From Oceanihabitans sediminis (GTDB taxonomy: Bacteria; Bacteroidota; Bacteroidia; Flavobacteriales; Flavobacteriaceae): a DNA stretch of 64,000 nt. Positions 9,319 through 17,893 of this stretch are shown here, piece by piece (positions within the stretch are counted from its first letter, which is position 1; every line of letters begins with the position of its first letter). The DNA lies in assembly GCF_003337215.1 (NCBI RefSeq), contig NZ_QPIG01000004.1, forward strand, positions 62,001 through 126,000, given 5' to 3'. Made by a program: the position numbers and the translations under genes. The notes beneath the pieces are model-generated. The model was not told where the DNA came from, ran no database searches, and saw only the letters and a program-made list of their open reading frames with translations.

Positions 9319-9626
9319 TGCTACAAGCCTTTCTACATTATGGTATTCACTTCGGTTTTCCACTAGTTGTCGCACTTATATTCTTTAAGTCTAATTGGAA
9401 AATTGCTTATTTAATAATGGCTGCTGGTATTTTAATAGATCTAGATCACTTATTAGCTACGCCAATGTTTGACCCGAATAGATGTAGTATTAACTTCCAC
9501 CCTTTGCACACTTACTATGCTATGGCGGTTTATGTATTGCTATTAATTCCTAACAAAACAAGATTAGTAGGGTTAGGATTAAGTATTCACATCCTAGCAG
9601 ATTATGTAGATTGTTCTTTTATGTAA
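9318..9626 (+). CDS. DUF6122 family small membrane protein
   Basis: 102 residues with about four membrane segments. It contains DLDHLL at residues 42-47, then FHPLHT and a C-terminal HILADYVDC. Asp and His residues at membrane borders resemble YdjM-type membrane metal-dependent hydrolases, but that link is my inference. The ATG shares one base with the WbqC stop (TAATG), a coupled arrangement. It converges on the minus-strand gene ending at 9658, and the 31-nt gap has no clear terminator. Confidence 0.8.
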   Translation: MLQAFLHYGIHFGFPLVVALIFFKSNWKIAYLIMAAGILIDLDHLLATPMFDPNRCSINFHPLHTYYAMAVYVLLLIPNKTRLVGLGLSIHILADYVDCSFM

Positions 9627-9657
9627 TAATTTCTAGGGAAGATTTTAAAAGACGAAC

Positions 9658-10683
9658 TTAATCTTTGAAAGAAAGTTTTGCCATTACAGGAAAGTGATCG
9701 GAATAATGCACATCATAAGTTTTGAAAGCATCTACTTCAAAATGATTATCAACTAAAATAAAATCTATTCTTGTAGGGAAAAATTTAAAGTCATAGGTTC
9801 TTCCGAAACCATTTCCTGCCACTTTAAACGCATCGGTTAAGCCTTCGCTTATTTCTTTATAAACATAAGAAAACGCAGTATTATTTAAATCGCCACAAAC
9901 AATAACCTTGTGTTTAGACTTGTTTTTATGTTTTAAGAACATTTCTGTTTGTTCTTGCTGCATCTTAAAAGAATTCCCAATTCGCTTCACCAAACGCTCA
10001 GAATTCTCTTGAGAAATAGCTTCAACTTTCGTGTCTATTTTCAAAGATTGTAAATGAATATTATATACACGTATAGTATCTTTTTTCTTTACAATGTCCA
10101 CAAAAATGGCATTATTAGAAGTTTTAGGAAATGAAATAGAACCAGAGTTTATGATTGGATACTGTGAGAAAATCGCTTGCCCAATCTTATTTCTTTTTCC
10201 TGAAAGTTTTTCGTATTTATATTTAAAGAAAGATAAATCTATATCTATATGCGGATGATACTCTTGGAAACTTACTACATCGGGTGCTTTATCTTTAATA
10301 AAGTCCACTAGTTTGACTTGTGTATCTTTATCCTCTATCCAATCGTATAAATTAAAAAGCCTAACATTATAATTCATTACACTTAGGCTATTCTCTTTAT
10401 CTATTTCAGCGGGAGTAGAAAATTTATATAAGGAGCCGAAATACAAATAACCGACTACTAAAACAACAAAAGATAAAAAGAACTGCTTTTGGACTTTTAG
10501 CAACCAATACAGAAAAAACAATGCATTAACCAATATCAAAAATGGTACAGCCAAACTTAAAACAGAAAGTACTGAAAATGTCTTTGGAGGAATAAAAGGT
10601 AAAACATACGAAAGCAATAAAAGTGTGGCCGCAACAGAGTTGAAGAAGAATACAATTTTATTAATAAAGTTTAATTTTTTCAT
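9658..10683 (-). CDS. Membrane-anchored endonuclease/exonuclease/phosphatase family protein
   Basis: 341 residues. Three hydrophobic segments (~10-30, ~38-60, ~68-88) anchor a C-terminal domain of the DNase I-like fold. Fold motifs are NYNVRLFNL, SFQEYHP (the metal-binding Glu), VCGDLNNTAFSYVY, and the terminal HYSDHFPVMAKL with the catalytic His. Members include nucleases, lipid phosphatases and sphingomyelinases, so the substrate cannot be named. It is the last gene of the minus-strand run that starts with the small proteins upstream of mutL, 33 nt after the rhomboid gene. Confidence 0.88.
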   Translation of the reverse strand: MKKLNFINKIVFFFNSVAATLLLLSYVLPFIPPKTFSVLSVLSLAVPFLILVNALFFLYWLLKVQKQFFLSFVVLVVGYLYFGSLYKFSTPAEIDKENSLSVMNYNVRLFNLYDWIEDKDTQVKLVDFIKDKAPDVVSFQEYHPHIDIDLSFFKYKYEKLSGKRNKIGQAIFSQYPIINSGSISFPKTSNNAIFVDIVKKKDTIRVYNIHLQSLKIDTKVEAISQENSERLVKRIGNSFKMQQEQTEMFLKHKNKSKHKVIVCGDLNNTAFSYVYKEISEGLTDAFKVAGNGFGRTYDFKFFPTRIDFILVDNHFEVDAFKTYDVHYSDHFPVMAKLSFKD

Positions 10684-10716
10684 ATGTTGGTTAAAACAGC
10701 AAACTAACTTTAGCGT

Positions 10717-11589
10717 CTACTTCCCTGCTCTAAATAAAAGTTCCTTTTCCTCTTTTGTTAAACTATCGTAACCGCTTTTACTAATCTTATCTAGGATAAT
10801 ATCAATCTTCTTTTGGTTATTAAACTCTTGAAATTCTTCTTTAGTATATCCTGCGACTTTTCCTTTCTTTTTATGAACGGTTTTTAAATTACTAGGTTTA
10901 TTTTTAAATAAAGCCATAAAACTATCCATATACTTTTCAAAACCTTTACCTATATCTTTTCCTTTGGTGAATTGTGTGGCATAAAAATATCCTAAAATAC
11001 TACCACCAAAATGCGCTAAGTTTCCTCCTGCATTTGCTCCAAATAACCCTAAAAAATCTATAGCAACAATGGCAATCCCGATATGTTTTAATTTGATATT
11101 AAAGGTGAAGAATCGTAAATCCATATTAGGTATATAAGCACACATAAAAATAATTAATGCTCTTACTCCTGCAGATGCTCCAACTAATTTTGAGCTAGGA
11201 TTAAAAAATCCTGGTAATAAATTATACCCCAATAAAAAGGCTAAAGCACCAAAAATAATACCTAGAAAATATACGTTTAAAGCTAGTTTAGTAGGAAGCA
11301 TATTTAGAAACATCCTACCTATAAAATACAGCCATAGTAAATTGAATAGTGTGTGAATAAACTCATAATGTACAAAGGCATAAGTTATGATACTCCATGG
11401 TTGCATTAAAAACGCATAAATATCACTCGGTAACTCAAACCAAGCTAAACTAGAGCTTGTTTTTAAGGCAAACCTTAAAATTTGTGCTAGTATAAAAACA
11501 ACAATATTTACAGCTATTAGTTTTTCAAAAACATTTAGCTGCTTAAATTTATGCTGAAAATCTTGCGTGAAATTATTCATTAATCCCAA
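10717..11589 (-). CDS. Rhomboid intramembrane serine protease with C-terminal DUF6576-like tail
   Basis: 290 residues with six predicted membrane segments. The nucleophile motif is GASAG (in KLVGASAGVRAL) and the base is the His of NLAHFGGSILGY; the HTLFNLLWL helix supplies the conserved His/Asn, so it looks active. After residue ~205 a soluble tail ends with KKKIDIILDK..GYDSLTKEEKELLFRAGK, the pattern I associate with DUF6576. Its start overlaps the end of the second rhomboid gene by 10 nt, so the pair is translationally coupled. Substrates are unknown. Confidence 0.93.
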   Translation of the reverse strand: MGLMNNFTQDFQHKFKQLNVFEKLIAVNIVVFILAQILRFALKTSSSLAWFELPSDIYAFLMQPWSIITYAFVHYEFIHTLFNLLWLYFIGRMFLNMLPTKLALNVYFLGIIFGALAFLLGYNLLPGFFNPSSKLVGASAGVRALIIFMCAYIPNMDLRFFTFNIKLKHIGIAIVAIDFLGLFGANAGGNLAHFGGSILGYFYATQFTKGKDIGKGFEKYMDSFMALFKNKPSNLKTVHKKKGKVAGYTKEEFQEFNNQKKIDIILDKISKSGYDSLTKEEKELLFRAGK

Positions 11590-12329
11590 CGATTTTGGTT
11601 AAACTGATTTCGTTTCCAATACCACATAATAAGAAAACCTGTTATTGCTCCACCAACGTGAGCCATATATGCTGTATTACTCGGACTAAAAAAAGATTGC
11701 CCTGATAGTGCAGAAACAACATCTAATAAGATAATTCCTGGTATAAAGTATTTGGCTTTTATAGGTATTGGCAGAAAAATCATCATCAATTTTGCTTCTG
11801 GATTCATCATACCAAAAGCTGCCAAAACCCCCATAATACAACCAGAAGCCCCAACCATGGATGCATTATAAATAGGAAAAATGCTTTTAAGATTTGCTAA
11901 CTGGCTATCACTTATTTGCGAAGTAACTTGATTGGAAGAAACCATACGCACAATCTCTTCACTAGTTAATCCTGAATTTACTAACTCGTTAAAAGTTGGT
12001 ATATAATTAAAATAATAAAACCCTAACTGAAATAATAAAGCTCCTAAACCCGCAGACAAATAAATAAACAGAAACTTCTTACTTCCAAGAACTTGCTCTA
12101 CGGCAGTACCAAACATCCATAAGGCAAACATATTAAAAAGTAAATGTGTAAAACCACCATGCATAAACATATGCGTTATAATTTGCCACGGCTGAAAGGC
12201 TTCATTTTTAGGAAAATATAAAGCAAACCAATCATAAAATAATTGTCCGCCACCAATAGTCATCGTACCTATAAACATAATTACGTTTATGATGATAAGA
12301 TGCTTTACTGTGTCTGTAATTCTATTCAT
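11580..12329 (-). CDS. Rhomboid intramembrane serine protease
   Basis: 249 residues, six membrane segments. HGGFTHLLFNMFALWMFG carries the conserved His/Asn, the catalytic Ser is in VGASGCIMGVLAAFG, and the catalytic His is in YMAHVGGAITGF. A soluble insertion of about 50 residues lies before the catalytic serine helix (VNSGLTSEEIVRMVSS region). It is distinct from the neighbour at 10717-11589, which lacks that insertion but has a soluble tail. It follows mutL by 46 nt on the same strand. Both proteases keep all catalytic residues. Confidence 0.94.
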   Translation of the reverse strand: MNRITDTVKHLIIINVIMFIGTMTIGGGQLFYDWFALYFPKNEAFQPWQIITHMFMHGGFTHLLFNMFALWMFGTAVEQVLGSKKFLFIYLSAGLGALLFQLGFYYFNYIPTFNELVNSGLTSEEIVRMVSSNQVTSQISDSQLANLKSIFPIYNASMVGASGCIMGVLAAFGMMNPEAKLMMIFLPIPIKAKYFIPGIILLDVVSALSGQSFFSPSNTAYMAHVGGAITGFLIMWYWKRNQFNQNRWD

Positions 12330-12375
12330 ATGTATATTCCGAGAAACTGGAAACCTATTTTAATTAAACTTGTAT

Positions 12376-14229
12376 TTATAAAAACTTTCTATCCAACTCA
12401 TCTATATTCATAGTGATAAAAGTTGGTTTGTTTGTTGGCGAAACACTAGGCTCCTTACAAGCAAAGAGTTTATTAACTAAATGCTCTTGCTCTTGCATGG
12501 TTAAACCTTGTCCTGTTTTAATTGCCAAGCTTTTAGACATGGATTTTGCAAGTAAATCTGCAGCGCTAAAGTTACTATCTGGCACCTCATTTTCTACGTC
12601 GCTAATTAGCTGTTCTAAAATAATAGAAACCTCACTCTCTGGCACACTAACAGGCACACCAGTAATTTCTAATCCGTCTTCAGTAATATTATCAAACATA
12701 AATCCTGTATGTTCTAAATCTTCTTTAACCTGTTTGATAATAGCTATTTCTTGCGGTGAAAAATGTAATTGCAAAGGGAACAATAGTTGTTGACTCATTG
12801 CTTCTTTCACCGTTATATATTGAAGAAAATCTTCATATAAAATACGCTGATGTGCTTTATGCTGATCTATAAGAAGCATACCTGATTTTATCTTGCTAAT
12901 AATATACTTGTTATGTAGCTGATAGGTGGATTGCTGCTGTTCTACTTCATTTTCATTTTGAAACATAGAAGCCGTTTTCTCATCACTTTCATAACGAACC
13001 TCACTAAAATCTTTTTGTGATTTTGTTCCTTTAGATTCTAATCCAACATAAAGACCTTCCCTGGAACCAGCAGGCTCTTTTTTAAAGGAACGCGTTTGCG
13101 TATTACTCGCAGTTCTTTCCTCTTGAAAAGGGTTAAAGCCTTTATCCACTTCAATTACAGGCACTTTAACTCCTTTGTTTTGATAGTCATAAGGCGTATC
13201 TAAATCGGCATCACGGTCAAAATCTAAAACTGGTGCTATATTAAATTGCCCTAAACTATGTTTTACCGAAGCTCTTAAAATGGCATATAAAGTATGCTCA
13301 TCATCAAATTTTATTTCGGTTTTTGTTGGGTGAATATTTATATCTATGGTTTGCGGATTCACTTCTAAATTTAAGAAATAGCTCGCATGCGCTCCGTCTT
13401 TCAATAAACCTTCAAAAGCGGAAGCAATTGCATGATTTAAATATGCACTCTTTATAAACCTATTGTTTACAAAGAAAAACTGTTCTCCTCTAGATTTCTT
13501 GGCATATTCTGGTTTTCCCACAAATCCTGAAATCTTAATAACTTCAGTATCTTCATTAACAGGTACTAACTTTTCATTTGTTTTGTTTCCAAAGATATTA
13601 ACAATACGCTGTCTGTAGTTACTTTCCGGAAGCATAAAAACTTCACTTCCGTTATGATACATAGCAAAAGCAATATTAGGATGTGCTAAAGCTACTCGGT
13701 GAAACTCATCTACAATATGGCGTAATTCTACGGTATTCGATTTTAAAAAATTTCTTCGTGCTGGAATATTAAAAAACAAATTCTTGACAGCAATCGAAGT
13801 TCCTTTAGGGGTTACCACTACCTCCTGCTCTACTACTTCACTTCCTTCAATAATAATACTTGTTCCAACTTCATCTTCTTCCTGCTTGGTTTTTAATTCT
13901 ACATGTGCAATCGCTGCAATACTAGCCAAGGCTTCCCCACGAAAACCTTTTGTATTTAACTTAAAAAGATCATCTGCAGTACGAATTTTGGAAGTTGCAT
14001 GGCGTTCAAAACTTAAACGAGCATCTGTAGCACTCATTCCTTCGCCATCGTCTATAACTTGAATTAAAGTTTTACCAGCATCTTTTACAATTAGCTTAAT
14101 GCTTGTAGCATGAGCATCAATAGCGTTTTCTAGTAATTCTTTCACTACCGAAGCAGGACGCTGTACGACTTCGCCTGCCGCTATTTGGTTAGCAACATGA
14201 TCTGGTAAAAGTTGAATAATATCTGACAT
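12376..14229 (-). CDS. mutL: DNA mismatch repair protein MutL with degenerate endonuclease motifs
   Basis: 617 residues. The N-terminal GHKL ATPase domain is intact: ELLENAIDA (motif I), DDGEGM (motif II), TKGFRGEALASIAAI (motif III). The C-terminal dimerisation domain contains DQHKAHQRILYE (455-466) where nuclease-type MutL has DQHAxxExxxxE; the first metal-binding Glu is Gln. The ACK motif is read as MSKS (~563-567), and the CPHGRPT motif appears as SPTNKPT (597-603), so Zn-binding Cys and His are absent. It should bind MutS and ATP but may not nick DNA. It starts 3 nt after the upstream small-protein gene. Confidence 0.96.
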   Translation of the reverse strand: MSDIIQLLPDHVANQIAAGEVVQRPASVVKELLENAIDAHATSIKLIVKDAGKTLIQVIDDGEGMSATDARLSFERHATSKIRTADDLFKLNTKGFRGEALASIAAIAHVELKTKQEEDEVGTSIIIEGSEVVEQEVVVTPKGTSIAVKNLFFNIPARRNFLKSNTVELRHIVDEFHRVALAHPNIAFAMYHNGSEVFMLPESNYRQRIVNIFGNKTNEKLVPVNEDTEVIKISGFVGKPEYAKKSRGEQFFFVNNRFIKSAYLNHAIASAFEGLLKDGAHASYFLNLEVNPQTIDINIHPTKTEIKFDDEHTLYAILRASVKHSLGQFNIAPVLDFDRDADLDTPYDYQNKGVKVPVIEVDKGFNPFQEERTASNTQTRSFKKEPAGSREGLYVGLESKGTKSQKDFSEVRYESDEKTASMFQNENEVEQQQSTYQLHNKYIISKIKSGMLLIDQHKAHQRILYEDFLQYITVKEAMSQQLLFPLQLHFSPQEIAIIKQVKEDLEHTGFMFDNITEDGLEITGVPVSVPESEVSIILEQLISDVENEVPDSNFSAADLLAKSMSKSLAIKTGQGLTMQEQEHLVNKLFACKEPSVSPTNKPTFITMNIDELDRKFL

Positions 14230-14232
14230 AAA

Positions 14233-14514
14233 TTATTTTGAAAAGAATATAGATAAATCAAAATCTATAATAAGCAAAAATACAAAGATGAGGATAGCTA
14301 GAATAATCAAAACACGTTTATTTGCCGACTTGTCTTCGTTGTGTTTATAGTCGTTTAAAGCAGAAACTAGCTTCGATTTTAGTCCACCTTGATTACCAAC
14401 CGTTTGTCTGTGGTCATCAAATTTATGTTTAATTTCATAAGGATTTCCTTCGCCCTTATAAAAGCGAGGTTCGTAGCCAAACTTCTTATTTTTTCGTGTT
14501 TTAAATATTCCCAT
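14233..14514 (-). CDS. Small tail-anchored membrane protein, unknown function
   Basis: 93 residues. The N-terminus is basic and aromatic (FKTRKNKKFGYEPRFY), followed by a hydrophilic stretch and one membrane segment at ~68-88 near the C-terminus. It has no enzymatic motif. I recall relatives carrying the name 'riboflavin synthase subunit beta' in databases; the sequence gives no support for this, and the real lumazine synthase is ribH at 14983. The next gene upstream encodes a related protein (RKNRKFNF). mutL follows after 3 nt. Confidence 0.85.
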   Translation of the reverse strand: MGIFKTRKNKKFGYEPRFYKGEGNPYEIKHKFDDHRQTVGNQGGLKSKLVSALNDYKHNEDKSANKRVLIILAILIFVFLLIIDFDLSIFFSK

Positions 14515-14525
14515 AATCTCTTTCT

Positions 14526-14744
14526 TTATTCGTAACTACCTAAAACATATAGCAATATTAATACTGCTATCAAAAACATTACCATTACCGGTAAACTAGA
14601 GAAAACACTTCCTTTTCTTTTAGAAGTACTTCGAATCTCATCCCATTGGGATGCTAAACTTTCTTTTTGTGAAAGTTCTTCTTCTCGCTTCTGTTTAGAT
14701 GGAAAGTTAAACTTTCTGTTTTTTCTCTGATTAAATAAATTCAC
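14526..14744 (-). CDS. Small tail-anchored membrane protein, relative of the downstream gene
   Basis: 72 residues. The N-terminal FNQRKNRKFNF motif resembles TRKNKKFGY of the protein at 14233-14514. A charged Glu/Lys/Ser-rich middle follows, then one membrane segment at ~50-69 (LPVMVMFLIAVLILLYVLG) and a three-residue tail. It is the first gene of the run leading to mutL, 11 nt before its relative, with a -7 element at 14773-14780. The function is unknown. The topology would put the basic N-terminus in the cytoplasm. Confidence 0.8.
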   Translation of the reverse strand: MNLFNQRKNRKFNFPSKQKREEELSQKESLASQWDEIRSTSKRKGSVFSSLPVMVMFLIAVLILLYVLGSYE

Positions 14745-14772
14745 TGTAAAATTGAAAGTGTGAGTTACTCTT

Positions 14773-14780
14773 CAAATTTA
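14773..14780 (-). promoter_or_regulatory. -7 element for the small-protein/mutL operon
   Basis: Read on the minus strand the sequence is TAAATTTG, an exact TAnnTTTG match 28 nt before the ATG at 14744. The region between here and the ribH terminator (14745-14907) shows no other gene. Confidence 0.45.
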
Positions 14781-14907
14781 CTCAATTTAGTAGGATATAG
14801 CAGATATTTAGTGCTAAAAATTGTTAACATACAAACCGAAAACAGGCAGAATGACATAAGTTGTAATTGAAATATTACAGAAAGATTTAAGCTATATACT
14901 AAAAAAG

Positions 14908-14953
14908 AAAAAGCGACTAAAATGATTTTAAAAAATCACTCTAGTCGCTTTTT
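14908..14953 (-). terminator. Terminator of the TPR-ribH operon
   Basis: The outer arms AAAAAGCGACTA and TAGTCGCTTTTT pair perfectly, with an inner TGATTTT/AAAATCA stem. On the minus strand the stem is followed by a U-rich run. It starts 30 nt after the ribH stop. Confidence 0.85.
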
Positions 14954-14982
14954 ATATAATTATTTACTATCTATAACAAATA

Positions 14983-15468
14983 CTAAAGACTAGTATTTAG
15001 ATATGCCATTTTAATTGCAGCTACAGCAGCCTCTGTCCCTTTGTTTCCATGTTTTCCTCCAGAACGATCAATAGCTTGTTGCATATTCATATCTGTAAGT
15101 ACACAGAATATTACCGGAACATCATGTTGTACATTTAGGTCTTTAATACCTTGAGCAACAGCTTCGCAAACAAAGTCAAAATGTTTTGTTTCTCCTTGAA
15201 TAACACTACCTATTGCAATTACAGCATCTACATTGTATTGCTGCATTTTTTTGCTTCCGTAGATAAGTTCGTAACTTCCAGGAACATTCCATCTAAGGAT
15301 ATTTTCAGCATCTACACCATTTTCTATTAGTGTATCGTAAGCACCTTGAAATAGTCCTTCTGTAATATTATCATTCCATTCTGAAACAACAATCCCAAAT
15401 CGAAAATCTTCTGCATTTGGGATTGTAGCTTTATCATACTCTGATAAATTTGTATTTTTTGTCGCCAT
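14983..15468 (-). CDS. ribH: 6,7-dimethyl-8-ribityllumazine synthase
   Basis: 161 residues, standard length. It has the N-terminal RFGIVVSEWN strand with the substrate-stacking Trp, VPGSYEL, the AIGSVIQGETKHFDFVCEAVAQGI segment with the catalytic His, and GNKGTEAA. It condenses the ribityl-uracil amine with dihydroxybutanone phosphate in the penultimate step of riboflavin synthesis, usually as an icosahedral or pentameric assembly. It follows the TPR gene by 10 nt and ends at a strong terminator. No other rib gene is present and no FMN riboswitch is visible upstream. Confidence 0.96.
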   Translation of the reverse strand: MATKNTNLSEYDKATIPNAEDFRFGIVVSEWNDNITEGLFQGAYDTLIENGVDAENILRWNVPGSYELIYGSKKMQQYNVDAVIAIGSVIQGETKHFDFVCEAVAQGIKDLNVQHDVPVIFCVLTDMNMQQAIDRSGGKHGNKGTEAAVAAIKMAYLNTSL

Positions 15469-15478
15469 GTTGTGCTTC

Positions 15479-16249
15479 TTATTTGTTTGCCAACACTTCT
15501 GCTTTACCTATAAATACATCGATATTTGTAGCTTCTTTAGCAGTAGCAAAATCTTCTTTAATTTTATTGAAATATTTTAAAGCTTCATTAGCCTTTCCTA
15601 AATCTAAAGCAGTAATTCCCGCTTTATATAAGTACATTGGTGTTGTTAAGTTGTTTGTACGCATTTCAGCAGCTTGTACATAATAACCTAAAGCATCTTC
15701 TTTTTGGTTTAATTGTACAAATGCATCACCAATAGCACCTTTAGCAATAGGACCAGTAGCTTCGTCTTTTCCTGTATATTTACCTAAATATGTTACTGCA
15801 TTCTTGTAGTCTTTCATATTTAAATAAGCCATACCTGCATAGTAAGTTGCAAGGTTAGCAGCAGGAGTTCCGCTATGTTCAGAAATAATATCTAACATAC
15901 CGTATTTTCCTTCACCTCCATTTAAGGCTAAGTTAAATAAAGAATCTTTTTCTGTTCCTGTTATCGCTTCGTTATAATATTTCTGCGCTTGGAACATGTC
16001 GTTCATTGCTTCTGTTTGTGCAGGTTTTGCTACAAATTCATTGTAACCCAAGTAACCTAATACTCCAGCTGCAACAATTCCAACGATAACAAAAATGTAT
16101 TTTTGATTCTTAATAACCCAGTCTTCAGTTTTAGAAGCCGATTCATCTAGTGTATTAAATACTTCTGCAGTTGTTGAATTTTCTTCTTCAACATGCACTT
16201 CTTCCTCTTTCGTTTTCGGTTTATAACCTCTTTTCTTGTAAGTTGCCAT
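15479..16249 (-). CDS. Membrane-anchored TPR protein (YfgM-like layout)
   Basis: 256 residues. A basic and acidic cytoplasmic N-terminus of ~48 residues precedes one membrane segment (~51-69), followed by a periplasmic region with TPR-like helical pairs (YYAGMAYLNMKDYKNAVTYLGKY, GDAFVQLNQKEDALGYYVQAAEM, YKAGITALDLGKANEALKYF). The layout resembles YfgM, a Sec/BamB-associated chaperone in E. coli, but the homology is not certain. It is co-transcribed with ribH and has a good -7 element 20 nt upstream. The function is inferred only from the fold. Confidence 0.85.
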   Translation of the reverse strand: MATYKKRGYKPKTKEEEVHVEEENSTTAEVFNTLDESASKTEDWVIKNQKYIFVIVGIVAAGVLGYLGYNEFVAKPAQTEAMNDMFQAQKYYNEAITGTEKDSLFNLALNGGEGKYGMLDIISEHSGTPAANLATYYAGMAYLNMKDYKNAVTYLGKYTGKDEATGPIAKGAIGDAFVQLNQKEDALGYYVQAAEMRTNNLTTPMYLYKAGITALDLGKANEALKYFNKIKEDFATAKEATNIDVFIGKAEVLANK

Positions 16250-16268
16250 GTATATATAATTATTGCGT

Positions 16269-16276
16269 GCAAAAAT
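16269..16276 (-). promoter_or_regulatory. -7 element for the TPR-ribH operon
   Basis: The minus strand reads TATTTTTG, an exact TAnnTTTG match whose last base is 19 nt from the ATG at 16249. No matching -33 TTG was found. Confidence 0.45.
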
Positions 16277-16311
16277 AAAATTTTTCTTCAGATATAAGGT
16301 CTATTTATTTG

Positions 16312-16319
16312 TTATTTTT
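16312..16319 (+). promoter_or_regulatory. -7 element upstream of recF
   Basis: TATTTTTG on the plus strand lies 62 nt before the recF ATG, back to back with the divergent element at 16269-16276. There is no clear -33 TTG. Confidence 0.4.
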
Positions 16320-16381
16320 GCAATAATTTGTAACTAACATTAAAAAAACAACTTCTAGGTATATCTTTATCTAACTATTTT

Positions 16382-17461
16382 ATGATTTTAAAATCTCTTT
16401 CTTTACTTAATTATAAAAATTTTGACTCTAAATCTTTTCAGTTTAACGAAAAGATAAACTGTATTGTTGGTAACAACGGTATAGGGAAAACCAATGTTCT
16501 AGACGCCATTTACCACCTTTCGTTTGGTAAAAGTTATTTCAACCCAATAGCATCTCAAAACATAAAACACGACGAAGATTTTTTTGTAATTAATGGAGAT
16601 TATGAAAAAGAAAGCAATACCGAAAAAATAGTTGTAAGTCTAAAAAAGGGACAAAAAAAGATTATTAAACGAAATAATAAGATTTACGAAAAATTTAGCG
16701 ACCATATTGGCTTTTTACCTTTAGTGATTATTTCGCCAGCAGATAGAGATTTAATTACTGAAGGAAGTGATACTAGAAGAAAATTTATGGATAGTGTTAT
16801 TTCTCAAAGTGATAAAAACTACCTAGACGACGTAATTAAATATAATAAGGTTTTAGCTCAACGAAATTCTCTTTTAAAGTACTTTGCGTTAAACAACACG
16901 TACAATCAAGATACTGTTGAAGTTTATAACCAACAATTAACAGATTACGGGACAAGAGTTTTTGAAAAGCGAAAGGCATTTTTAGAAGAATTTATCCCGG
17001 TATTTAAGTTACAATACCAAGCAATTAGTAATAATAATGAAGAGGTAGAATTAGTATATAAGAGCGATCTATTTGATACAGACCTCAACACCTTACTAAT
17101 GCAAAACATCAATAAAGATAAGGCTTTACAATACACAAGTGTTGGTGTACATAAAGATGATTTAATTTTCAATATCTCGGAACATCCTATAAAAAAATTT
17201 GGGAGTCAAGGACAACAAAAATCTTTTTTAATAGCTTTAAAATTAGCACAGTTTGATTTTATCAAAAAACAAAGTGGCGTGAATCCTATTTTACTTTTAG
17301 ACGATATTTTTGATAAGTTAGATGAGCAGCGTGTGGCGCAAATCATCAAGTTGGTAAACGATGAAAACTTCGGACAGCTTTTTATTAGCGACACGCATGC
17401 TGATAGAACCGAAAATGCCGTAAAACAAGTACATCAATCCTACGAAATTTTTAAATTATGA
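16382..17461 (+). CDS. recF: DNA replication/repair protein RecF
   Basis: 359 residues, normal length. Walker A GNNGIGKT is at residues 30-37, the ABC-type signature is [18 protein letters not shown], and Walker B plus D-loop is [14 protein letters not shown]. It is an SMC-like ATPase that binds gapped DNA and helps RecO/RecR load RecA. Its stop overlaps the next start as ATGA. Further downstream is a DUF721 (DciA-like) gene, a replication-related association seen in many bacteria. The chromosomal dnaA/dnaN context often found with recF is absent here. Confidence 0.96.
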   Translation: MILKSLSLLNYKNFDSKSFQFNEKINCIVGNNGIGKTNVLDAIYHLSFGKSYFNPIASQNIKHDEDFFVINGDYEKESNTEKIVVSLKKGQKKIIKRNNKIYEKFSDHIGFLPLVIISPADRDLITEGSDTRRKFMDSVISQSDKNYLDDVIKYNKVLAQRNSLLKYFALNNTYNQDTVEVYNQQLTDYGTRVFEKRKAFLEEFIPVFKLQYQAISNNNEEVELVYKSDLFDTDLNTLLMQNINKDKALQYTSVGVHKDDLIFNISEHPIKKFGSQGQQKSFLIALKLAQFDFIKKQSGVNPILLLDDIFDKLDEQRVAQIIKLVNDENFGQLFISDTHADRTENAVKQVHQSYEIFKL

Positions 17462-17874
17462 AACATTACGCATTAATTTTAGTCACATTTCTAGTATTTA
17501 GCTGCTCAGCAGATCCTAAAACCTATATAGAACATATAAATGGTTATTGGGAAATTGAAGAAGTCACACTACATAATGGCGAAAAAAAAGCTTATAACTA
17601 TAACGATACTATTGATTATTTTGAAATAAACGATAGTTTAAACGGCTTTAGAAAAAAGCTGAAACCTAATTTTTCTGGTACTTTCGAAACTTCTAAAGAT
17701 GTTGAAAACATAAAGCTTGTTTTAGAAAATGATAGTTTAAATATTTACTATACTACTCCTTTTTCTAAATGGAAGGAAACTGTTTTGTTAGCAACTAAAG
17801 AGCAGTTAAAAATAGTAAACCAGAATAAGCACGTATATTTATACAAACGCTACCAACCCTTAGATTTAGATTAA
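17458..17874 (+). CDS. Predicted lipoprotein, unknown function
   Basis: 138 residues. The N-terminus [16 protein letters not shown] is a lipoprotein signal with Cys at residue 16. The mature part ([23 protein letters not shown], then beta-rich segments) resembles the lipocalin-like 'WEIEEV' lipoproteins common in Bacteroidota, but I cannot name a family. The ATG overlaps the recF stop by 4 nt, so the two are coupled. Confidence 0.85.
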   Translation: MKHYALILVTFLVFSCSADPKTYIEHINGYWEIEEVTLHNGEKKAYNYNDTIDYFEINDSLNGFRKKLKPNFSGTFETSKDVENIKLVLENDSLNIYYTTPFSKWKETVLLATKEQLKIVNQNKHVYLYKRYQPLDLD

Positions 17875-17893
17875 ATAGTAACAAATAAAAAGA

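Noticed and set aside
4801-9626. parS sites near parAB
   Set aside because: I looked for a palindrome with a CACGTG core flanked by GTTTC-like arms and noticed none. A systematic search was not possible, so this is only a failure to find one.
12413-14062. Open frames opposite mutL on the plus strand
   Set aside because: They are Ser/Leu-rich translations typical of antisense frames in an AT-rich gene and have no start context.
14233-14514. Calling the 93-residue protein a riboflavin synthase subunit because ribH is near
   Set aside because: The sequence is a short basic protein with one C-terminal membrane helix and no synthase motifs. A strong terminator separates it from ribH.
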